A DNA stretch of 64,000 bases from Camellia lanceoleosa (Eukaryota > Streptophyta > Magnoliopsida > Ericales > Theaceae). The stretch lies in contig CM045761.1 in assembly GCA_025200525.1 (NCBI GenBank), forward strand, positions 56,631,438-56,695,437. Reading direction: 5' to 3'. Below the pieces are notes generated by a model, which saw only the letters and a list, made by a program, of their open reading frames with translations, did not search any database and was not told the origin of the DNA. The position numbers were made by a program, and so were the translations under genes. Shown piece after piece: positions 25,285 to 37,100 of the stretch. Each line of letters opens with the position of its first letter. The stretch's first letter is position 1.

Positions 25285-25471
25285 GCGCTTGCTTCTAAAA
25301 GCATCAAGAAAAAATCATATTTAGGGTTTTGTGAGGCATAAAAGACATTATAAAAATCATTTATGTCCTTGCAGTATCCAAGTACAGGCACATGCACACA
25401 AACAAATCAATCATATGCTGAGGTGCCAGAGGATAATCAACAGATAAAGAATCCTGGGAATATAAATGCCA

Positions 25472-25517
<46 letters not shown>

Positions 25518-28097
25518 TCCGATGAATACGAAAAAAGATATGGAAATTATTGTATTGATGGAGAATAAAATAAATGTAAATCAATAAAGTTAAAACTTCG
25601 CCAGCAAAAGAAGTAAAATTCAAAAGATCACTCAGATATATTTCTATTTCTTGGTTTTGTTTCGTGTAAAACTAGTATTAAATTTCTAAGCTCCCCTAGG
25701 AACAAAAACAGGTAGAAACCATGAAAGGAAAATAATATTGTGTCTCAGTTTTGAAAGGTTGAAGGAAGCATTGTCTAAAGGTGCAACCCAGGATTGCAAA
25801 CCCCGGAAAGATCACTAATCCAGTTACAAAAGGTTTCCTATTATATACTACAACAAATTAAAAATAAATAAATAAAAATAAAAAAATTTACCATGCTGAT
25901 TGAACTGAACATACCTGGGTAACATTTGAACGGTCTAAGCAATCAATACAATTGGTTCTTACAACTCCAAGTTGCTCCTCAACTTTCTCACTTTTTTCAT
26001 TCAAAAGAAGGTACCTACCATTCGAAGCAACTTGAGAAATTTAAAAAATAAGAAGTTAATCACAAGGAAGACATGAAACTGTTTCTGTAATTGCTCAGAG
26101 AAAAACTGATTTGGAAACGTTCATTTAAAGTGTCTAAAATCTGAACATGTCTGACTATCAAAAATAAATAAATTAAGGATCACAATATATTAAATCAATC
26201 AATTCATATGATTAAATACTCATTCCAGCATGCATATTCAAAACCAAAAGAACTGGAATGTATAGAATGACTATCTCATCTAAGGTAACTAAGTCATTTT
26301 GAAAAACAACTCTCACCAATATTACTGCAACTGAGTTGGTACCGTTAGATCATCACTAGTCCCAATGGGCCCAACAACATATATTAAGTTATCCAACACA
26401 CTCTTCAAATGCAATCTCGTCTTGCATATAGAGTTGCAAACATTCATGGGAAATTCTATTGGGGTGTGTACCATATGCACCTTAGTTACAACCTTTGTGG
26501 TCTTTGATTTTGACCTATTGTGGTGTTAGTTATGAGTCATTGTGATGTTGGTTATGACATTATTTCGGTTACGATCCAAGAGCTCTTTGGTCATACCTTA
26601 TGTGGTGTTTGGTTATAACTCCTTTCTTTCTTTTTTTTTCTCTTTTTGTTATAGTTATAACTTCCATAGTATTAAGTTATGACATTTGTGGTGATCAAAC
26701 CCACAAATGTCATAACATGCATATGGTACATACACACCCTTTTGAGGGTGTGTACCATAGCATTACCCAACATTGATACATAGAGAAACAAAATACAACT
26801 GGGGAATAGAAGCAATGGAGAGACTTGAATCGAAGACCTCTCCAACCTAAGCTCTGAGACCATATTAATCACTAGTAGTTCCACACACTCAAGCAGTTAA
26901 GGAATTGTTCCAGTTGTATAGGAGAAATTTCACCCAACCTAAAACTCCCAAGTAACGGTTGTGTTCCCTGAGAAATTAATGGATCACGGAATTGGGAGCA
27001 AGATCTTAGACAATCATGGTTTCGGCATTATGAAGTAGCCAATTTACTTTCTACAATGCATTGCAACTGGTCCAGTCTTTTGCAAGCATCTCTATAAAAA
27101 TTATTAACCATACCTTTTTTTGTTTATATATAAAAATAATTAACCATACTTAATGTGTAGATGGATGCTCTTGAGGCACCACAGACCTTACTGTTTTCAC
27201 AAAATGACCGCTTCAACAGACTTGTTCTCACCCCCTATTTTTCTTTTTCTTTTCCTTTTAGAAACTTACAGCACCTAAAAATAAAATATCCTGGTAGAAA
27301 ATATATATCCAACTATGTAACAAGGAGATTAACTTTTGACTTTTCCGGGGGGCTTTGGATATGTAAAGTGTGGGAAAAGGGCCAAAGGCTACACATGAAT
27401 CTATATTCTCTACATCATTCAAAAACTGATCTCAGGATGGGTTCACTATCCCTATCCTCCAATAAATAAATAAAAATAAAAAATAAACCAAAATTACTTC
27501 TCATATTAAGCTTCAAATTTTCCAAATGATCAAATGGCCAGTGGTTCCTTTTTCCCCAAATAAACAACATTAAGCACAAAGGTACAACCATTCCTGTCAT
27601 TCTTCTCTCTTTTGGACGCTCTACACCCCTCTCCAACAACTGAAAACTTCAAGAACAGCTCTAGACTTAGGATTCACTTTTCAACAAATTGAAATTTTTT
27701 GTTTTCCATGTTTTTTTGTTTTTACTGATTTTTTATTTTTATTTTTATTTTTAGATACACATAACATAAATTCACTTAAAAAGTATAATATTTGTTAAAA
27801 AAAAATCTTTAGAAAATTCACTAAATACCAAAAATAAAAAAATTCAGTACATTTTTCATTTTCTTGTATATTTATTGATTTTTTAAAATATTTTTTTACA
27901 AATATTTTACTTTTTAGATGTGTCTAAGTAGCATGCATCTAAAAAAGTAATTAAAAAAAATTGCTTAAAAATTTAAAAATATTCACTAAAAACAAAAACA
28001 AAAAACTCAATTTCTAGAAAATTAAAACCAAACACACTGAATGCTTTTTTGGATTTTCCATCTGCACAGGGCTCACCCATAACCATAAGAAACTAAT

Positions 28098-28134
<37 letters not shown>

Positions 28135-31100
28135 CAATAAAACCCATACATTTTCATAGTAACATTACAAGATGTGTTTGGATTTGTGTCCAATTTATTA
28201 CAAATACCAACACATGTCTCCATGACTCTGTTACTGTCAAAATTGTCACAAAGTACACCAAGATACTGAATAATGTGTACAGATTTTATTAAGGTGCAAT
28301 TGGTGCCTAACAAAGCAGGATGTATGTCTATGATTAAATTAAATTTATTCACTTGAATTTACCCTCGATAAGTATATTAGAAAAAACAATGCAGAAGCAA
28401 AACAAATGTACAATTCCCTGCTTGAAAAGCAAACGATCTTCACATGTATACATTGAACAAAAAAATCATTCGAACACCACTATAGATCGCAAATACTCAT
28501 AGCCATTGAGAAGAAACCATACCTATTTTTAATAAGGAAATCCTCAATTTGATCATACAGCATAGAGAGGCGCTCAAAATGAACGTGCCCACAAATATGA
28601 TGAAAATCGAAGTGCAGATATCTACAAAGATGAGTAGGTATTAGAATTAAATAGAAGAACATAGTTTAATGAAAATGCAATATGAAAGGGGTTCCTACCT
28701 CACATCATCACTAACAACATGCTGCATCGAACTGGAAAATATTTCACTTAAGTGTCCCTCGCCTCCATGCTGATAAAGAAATAAAGTTATTTTAGGAACG
28801 AACAACAAAAAAGTATGAAAATGTACTATAATTCACATGACATAAATAAACACACTACACACCTAGCCATGCCCACAAACTAACCATCTCCTGCCTGGCT
28901 CATGCATCTACCGGAACGAAGAAAAAAATACCTATCTACCTATTTCTCTATTTTTTCTATAAAATTTTCCAACCACTTAACAGTTCAATAAGATTAGTCA
29001 TGTTTTGCAATTCATCCAATCAATTTATTGCTCAAAAAAAATGTGTATCGTCACAACCTCCCTCGTGTGTGATCCCCCTCTCGCATCTGGAGAGATGAAA
29101 AAAAAAGAACATGGTGCAGACAAATAGACAAAATAGAGTGCAAACAAACAGACAACATAGGGACATTGGGGAGAATAATGCAGATGGAGAGACTTGAACC
29201 AAGAGCTCAAAAGCCAATGTCCATTTGCAACATTTGACAAGTAACTATCCTAAAAGCTTACGCTATTATTGAATGGGCCCTACAATATATATCAAGCTTT
29301 CACATGCTTTATTAGACTAACAAGTCAAAGGTCAAAATGTATTTTCCCTAGAAGGCTTATATTGCCTTTGTCCTTGAATCCATGTTGTACTTGCAACCAA
29401 AATCATATATCTCTAATGCCTTTTATTATTTTCGATATTTCACCACCAATGTAAAAGATTTTGACACATAACATCAAAATCTATATGGAAAAAAGGGGCC
29501 CAATTTATTTAGTAGTTATTGATATGCTGATAAACAAATAGATTAACTGATCTTGTATCATCGCCAAGTTTTCCCTAATAATAGTTAGATATATACATGC
29601 ATGTAAAAAAATTTGATCTGCATAATTGTCAGCACAATGAGAAAAATATCTATTGACATCAGATGAATAATACTGCAAAATTTTGCAACATCAAGAAATA
29701 ATTACCTTGTTGACAAGATCAACAGCTAAGACATTTCCATACTTTTTCCTTAAATCCAAGAAGTGTCGTTCAACTACTCGAGGCTGCAAAAAGTTTTGTG
29801 CGAGGAAGCAGTCCATTAGGAAATAAAAGGTAATAAAGAGCAGAACAAAAGCATACTATTCGGAAGGAAGGAACTATGAAACTCACCGCTTCCTCAGCTT
29901 TCACAATCTCAAACTTAGGCTTATAAGTCAAATCCACAATTTGTTCCCAGAGGAATGGTATTGACCCTCGAATCTGTAAAAGACAATCTAAAAAATAAAA
30001 CCAAATGTAATGGATGTAATAGAACCAATACGCAAGTGTTTTTCTGTTACACCCCCAAAATAATACAATAAAGATAACTCATATACGGAATAAATATGAG
30101 AAATAACATACTTTCATACATCAGAGTCTACTGTTTAACAACCAGTTAAATGCCATGTCGGCTTACATCTTTCCAAGTCATTGCTTGGTTATACAAATTG
30201 AGTCTCGCTCATTACATCTTAAGCCCTTGGCTTTACAAATACCAACATACACACAACAAAACATAATTAAGAAACTCTTGCTTCTTGAAAGTCCATCCAC
30301 GCTATTGCCTAGCACTCGGCCAAATAACAAGTGAAGTAGTATAATTCATCACTACATTACACTTATGAAATGGTAAAACCCATTGTTTGATCTTCAAATC
30401 CGAAAAGCATTCCCTGTACACATGTACAGGTAGGGGGTGCGCAAAGCCAACCGAACAATCTCATATTAAAACATTAAAAGATATGCGGGGACAAAGATAT
30501 TTATACATATACGTGAAATCATATCATGCCAAAACCATATGATTTTATTACATAATCTCTTAAATCTAAGGCCTGTATATTCATATGCCACTAAGACCAA
30601 TCTTATTCCATTTTCCTTCAATTCATATCCAGTTCATATATGCTACTCAATTCATGAGTTAAATTCATTATCTTTCAACAACCAAAATGAGACTACAACT
30701 CAATGATTTTCCAATTATGCACAACACACATAAACACTTCAAACTTTGCCATTTTACAGATATTTCGTCCGAAGGAACCGGGCCCCATTTATATATAGAT
30801 TTTCGGGTCTTTCACCCAGGACACTCCGGCCAACTTGCTTTAAATGGAGTCCATCCCCTTTCTCCTCCCAAATAAATATATACATGCAATGTATTTATAA
30901 ATATAATCATATATGGAGTACATCCCCTTTCTCCTCCCAATAAATATACATATACAATGTATTTATAACCTCATCAATTATGGAGTACATCCCCTTTCTC
31001 CTCCTAATAAACATACATATACAATGTATTTACAACATGGTCATATTCAATGACATCAACAATGAATTAGCATTAAATAGCCTAATCCTCATGTAATTTC

Positions 31101-34100
31101 TACAACAATCATAGCTAACCTCCACCAATAATCCAATGCAATTATTTCCAAGATATATTCAATATCCGATTTAATAGTTTATTCAAAACTTCCATAGGTG
31201 AGATAATACATATCCAATATCACTATCTATATCAATAACTATCCAATTTAACATATTCAATGTTAATTCCAATTATTTATACAAAATAATCATTTTATCA
31301 AATTACGGCAAAATCCCCATTTTTCCAATATTGACCCAAATACCCAAAATCAACTATTTTGGTACACCAAGATCTTATATTCAAACCCCATACTCATTTA
31401 TCTCTTATACATCAAAAACCCCTCCTTTCATTTCACCCAAATCTTAGATTTGTCCAAACCACAACCAAATCTCATCATCTATACACAATAACAAATAACT
31501 AAGCTAAAAACCATACTAGAGTGTAGAAAATCCTTACTTATTAAATATTACCATTTTGATCAAAATTCTTATTTCTCATTTCAATATAATTTCTAATACA
31601 ATTCCAAGAGATAATACAACCATATCGATATTCATATAGTCTCCACATGTTAATCAACATTCTCAGTTTAATCATTTCAAGACAAATTTATAACATATTA
31701 TATATCAAACTTCTGAAGTTCCATCATTTCTCATCCTTCCAAGAAATCCCTCATTTAAATGCAACATAGTAAATTTTCACCGATAGCCAAAATAGTTATC
31801 TCTAACATATTAATTAAAAGATAACAACATGAACATACAATCCAACATATAACTATAACTCGGAATCTCCCATGATTCCCAACATTTAGAAACAACTCAT
31901 ATTCCACATTTTATCAAATATGAACAACTACATTAGTTTTCATATCACAATCACATTCGGTAACCTCTCAAGGTCCATTTCTAACCGTGTCGGTTTTATT
32001 CCAACAAATACATTAGGTAAAAATAATACCGTTAATGCCCAAGAAAACATCATTTTATTTTCAAACTCATTCTCCAAGCATTATTCAACTATGACATCAT
32101 ATTTTGATCGAAAGTCCCAAAAGTTAAACGTAATTCCTTTGTTTTCTTTAAAAATGTTCTTTTGGCCACAAACCGGTAAAAATTTCAAAACCAATCGAAT
32201 CGAAGTCCGTTTTTGTTCAAATTTAAAACATAACTCTTTTATAACCTAACAAACATATTCCAAGTTTACACTTTCGCAATTTGGGCATCAAATTTTTATT
32301 TTTCTCAAAATTTCTCTTTTAAGCTAATAAAACACATTTTTTAAAAATTCTAATTAAATTATATACAACTCTAAACTCCATATAATCAAGCAAAAGTGCA
32401 TAAAGAAGTGTAGGAAAAATCTCTACTTAACAATTTACACAATTTTTCTTAATATTAATTTATTTTTCTCAAAAATAAATTCTAAAACTCAAGGATGAGA
32501 TAAATATTTCAACATTAATTTCTCAAAATAAATTATCTAATCATAATATGATGTAGATATAATCCATACAACTATTAAATTCTATTTTCGGATTTCTTTT
32601 ACAAAATTAACAACACAAAATGATTTTCTCAAAATCAATATCAAAATACCAACATTCTTAACATTTCAACGTAATTTTTCTACCAAAAATTACCAAACAA
32701 AAATCTGAAAATATATCTATATGCAATACCTCTTATAATGATATATTTTCTCAAAATAACCCTAACATAGCTTTAATGTAAAAATATGAAGAAAGTCCCT
32801 AATAATGAAGAAAAGTAGATCTTGAAGGAAAATCTTGCCCGATCATGAATCCGAGACTACCATTGCGAAGATCACGACGAACTCTCCAACTTTCATTTAT
32901 AACACTTTTACAAAATCCCACTCTAAAGACTCACATTTCAAGCTTGAAGCTTGAAGCTTGAGCAAAAATGGTGAACATGGAAAGAAAGAGAGAGAGACAC
33001 GCACTAAGAGAGACAGAGAGCGAGTTCAACAAAATGAAAAGCAAAAAGGAAGGGAAGGCAAAAGCATGGGGGAGATCACCCCATGTGGGTTTGCTGGGTT
33101 TCCCAACAAAAAAAATGATTTCCCAAAAATATTAGGGGAAAGCACCAATAAATCCCAAATTTGGGAATGTTAGTCCATTTAGTCCTGAATGTTTTTTGTT
33201 AGACTAATAGGTCCTATTTCTCTAAAAGCTTACTATAGGCATTTTTATGTCAAACATTATTCATCAAACATAGCAACGTCAGAACTATTTATCAAACATC
33301 AAATATTAGCAACGTCAGGATTATTCATCAAACAACAAATATTATTCATCAAACATCAAACACAACCATTAAACATTAGAATTATTCATCAAATATCAAA
33401 CATTGAACATCAAAACGTTTAATGTTTGATGAATAATCTAATGTTTGATGAATAATTCTGACGTCAGGATTATTCATCAAACATCAACCATTAAACATTA
33501 AGATTATTCATCAAACATCAACCATTAAACATTAAGATTATTCATCAAACAACAAACATTATTCATCAAACATCAAATACAACCATCAAACATTAGAATT
33601 ATTCATCAAACATCAAACATTATTCGTCAAACATCAAACGTCAAATTTATTTTTTAAAAAATTAAAACTATTGCTCGAAATCCATTATCAAATTCATTAG
33701 AACATCAAACATTATTCATCTAACATTATATTCATTAATCTAACACCCAAAATCATTGAACATCAAAAATCATGAACACCAAAAATCAAAATCATGAACA
33801 CCAATATCATCAAACATCAAATTTATTTTTAAAAAAATTAAAACTATTGCTCAAAATCTATCATCAAATTCATTAAAACATCAAATATTATTCATCCAAC
33901 ATCATATTCATTAATCTAACATCATCAAATTCATTGATGTCCCATTGTTAAGTTTTGGCCAGTTTTTGAAGAACATCACCATTTTCACTTAAGAGAGAGA
34001 GAAAGACCCTGCACTTCCAAGTTCCAGCCTCCAGGGTAGAGTGATCCAGTGGTTTCGCATTTTATGGAAGAGTCAAAGAAGGAATCTGACGAGATCGAGA

Positions 34101-37100
34101 TCACCGTAAGGTGCGTGATTCACCAATCAATTAACTCTTGACGTCATTGAGATCGAGAATTGAAGAATCGGCGGCGGAGGAGAATTGAAGAATCAGTGTT
34201 GAGGGTTCTTGAAGAATGAAACCGCCCTCTCATTTCTCGACCTTTCGAGAACTTCGCTTTTCGCGGAGGTGTTCTTCTCGCGCCTCCACATTCTTCTATC
34301 TCATTCTCGTATCGTCCATCGATTTCACTTGTCAACAATCGACAACAACAACCTCCTCTTCTTCCTCTTCCGATCCCCAAACCTAATCACAACAAATTTG
34401 ATGTTTGATGAGTAATTTTTTTAAAAATAAATTTGATGTTTGATGATATTGGTGTTCATGATTTTTTATGTTCAATGATTTTGGGTGTTCATGATTTTTC
34501 ACGATGTTTGTTCATGTTCAATGTTACGGAATGTACTTATGAATCTGATTTTGGTGTTAATGATTTTTGGTGTTTATGTTTAAATGAATCTAATGTGTTA
34601 TTTTTCACGGTGTTTGTTCAATGTTCTGATGATGATGATGATGTTGATTTTTGTTGATGTTGATGATGTTTTTATGATGCGGATGATGTTTTACGATGTT
34701 TGTTATGTTTAATGATGTTTTGTTAATGTTTGATATTGTTAATGTGTTTGATGATGTTTGATGTTTTTTTATGTTTGTTGACGTTTTAATGTTTGATGTT
34801 GTTTTGATGATGATGTTGTGATGTAAAAATATGACTAAATGGTTTATAAAAAAACACTCAGGACTAGATGGAGTAACATTTCCCAATATAGGACTTATGA
34901 GTAATTTTTCCAAAATATTATAATTTTTGTAATAATATTTTCAAATTTTATAATATAAATTATAAAATGGCATAATTTTTTTCACCACAAAATATAATAT
35001 TTTGCTCACCACAAAATATATACTCATTTTATTCACTACAAAAATATATAATTTTTTACCATATGGTACACCATAAATCAACTATCAAATATTTATTATA
35101 GTCCTATATAATAAATAATAACTACTCTCAAGGTGGTTATTACCAATCACATAATTAAAAATGACCAAATAATTAAACATGAATCATAAACAAATTCAAA
35201 TTAAATTGAATCTAATTATATACTAAAATAGACCCAACTAATTTATCTCAAATCATGGTCTAAACATTAAAAATTAAATAATAAAATTCTGCTATAAATT
35301 AAACTGAACACCAATCAGTCCATGAATTTTCATAAAATAAATACTCATCATTTAATTCTAAAATTTTTATCCAACATGTTAGACTCATATGGGAACAACA
35401 CATAAAAATTTCATAATTTTCTGAGATCGAGAACTATTTTTAAAAAATACAAAACCGAACTGTTTTCACACAGAATTTACACAGCAATCAAATTCGAAAT
35501 TTTGTTTAATTAAATTATGCACCGTCTTTTTTTTAAAAAAAAAATTCTGGGTCATTACATTTTCAGTCAACAATCTATCAGAGCAAAGGGGGCAAAAAAT
35601 CATTAACATTTAAGGTCTAACTTTAATAAAGATAACTATTGGCATTGCTTCACAACATTTGAAAAGAAACAGACAACTTATGATGACCCAGTGTTGTGAA
35701 AAGCGCGCCTAGGCGCAAGGCGAGGCGAGGCACTTTGAGTTAGGCGCACGCCTTAGCAGCGACTTGAACCAGCCGAGAGAGGCGCAAGGCTCACGCTTAG
35801 GCGTGATTGATTGTTTAAGAGGTAGATCTGATCGAACGGCTGTAGGGGTGTGTTTGAATGGCTCTTAATCACAGAGGATTACAACTCATGTACCATATGA
35901 GCCAAATACGACTCAGATGAACCCTAATCTGTGTCGTCTCTTCCTCTCTCGCCCTGCCTTGGACTTCGACTTCAACTGGGATCTTTGGATCAGTGGCTGA
36001 TCGCGATCGCGATTTCGACTTGCCCGGCTTCGGCTTCGGCTTCGCAGGTATGCTTCGACTTCTTCTTCTTCTTCTTCTGCTGCTTCGACTTCAGTTCTGT
36101 TTTTCTTTTTCTTTTTTTTTGTGGGCTTCGACTTCTTCAAGTCTGTTCGACTTCGACTCTCTCTCTCTCTCTCCCCTTCTCCTTCTCCTTCTCCTTCTCC
36201 TTCTCCTTCTTCTGCCTTGACTCTAATATGTCTGCTTTGACTTTAGTTTTGCTTTCTTTTTCTTTTTTTTGAGATTCGACTTCTTCAGGTGTCCGTGTGT
36301 TTGACTTCGACTCTTCCTCTCTCTCCTTCTTCAGTGCTCTGTTTTGCATCTTTTTTTTATTTTTTTATTTTTTTTTTCAATTATGCCTTCACAGGTATGC
36401 TCTGTTTTGCTTTGACTTCTTCAGGTGTGAGTTGAGTCACTGAGTTGGTCTTTTTTTTTCGTTTATCTGTTAGGGAAACAAAATTACAAATAATTAATTA
36501 ATACAATGTGCTATTGGTCTCTTTTTTTTCCTTTATCTGTTAGGAAAAAAAAATTACAAATAATTAATTCATCACACATTACATTACACTGAAATTATTT
36601 TCCATTTATTAAATTTGTTGTGTAGAAAATGACATCGGAAAATAATAGAAAAGATCCGGCATGGCAATATGCCCATTTGGTAGAGGAGAACAATTTAACA
36701 AGTTCAAGTGTAATTTTTGTGGTAAAGTATCAAATGGAGGTGTTTATCGGGTGAAACAAAACCTCGCGGGAGGTTATAGGAATGTCACTGCTTGCCCGAA
36801 GTGTCCTCATGTAAGAGAAGAGATTAGAGAGTTCATGTCAAAAAAAAAGTCACAAAAAGAAGAAATGAACATGTTGCCTGATTTTGATGACATGGACATG
36901 GACATGGAAGATGAAGATGAAGATAAAGATGATGATGTTGTTGAGATCAATGTCAATCAACGCCGTAAGTTGACAAGTAGCAGCTAAGGTTCATCCAAAT
37001 CCAAATCCAAATCAAAAATGCCAAAGAGAAAAGGGCCTATGAATGTTTACTTCACACCCAATCCTGAATCAGTGGTGAAAAATTGAAGAGACCAAGCAAA

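Larger units (their letters stand above)
30049..35559 (-). mobile_element. Putative large solo LTR (gypsy/chromovirus type), 5-bp TSD, with nested MULE
   Basis: On the plus strand the stretch begins TGTTACACCCCCAAAATA and ends TCTGGGTCATTACA, so on the minus strand it runs TGTAATGACCC...GGGTGTAACA, typical LTR-style TG...CA ends. Both flanks carry TTTTC (30044-30048 and 35560-35564), a 5-bp target duplication. No gag or pol is seen inside. With the nested element (33135-34911) and its duplication removed, about 3.7 kb remains, a size known for LTRs of Tekay/Del chromoviruses. A threefold tandem repeat lies at about 30845-31045. A solo LTR left by LTR-LTR recombination is the simplest reading; a non-autonomous retroelement without recognisable LTRs is the alternative. 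It lies in SAC intron 9. Confidence 0.6.

Noticed and set aside
25363..25623. Open frames across the AC/poly-A tract
   Set aside because: They exist only because of the low-complexity tract and lie in SAC intron 14.
34433..34913. Asn/His/Ile-rich open frames
   Set aside because: They come from gatgatgtt/aacatcatc repeats of the MULE subterminal array.
35913..36349. Arg/Ser-rich and Lys/Glu-rich open frames at the hAT 5' end
   Set aside because: They are translations of pyrimidine-rich tandem repeats in the hAT leader; no conserved protein is visible.
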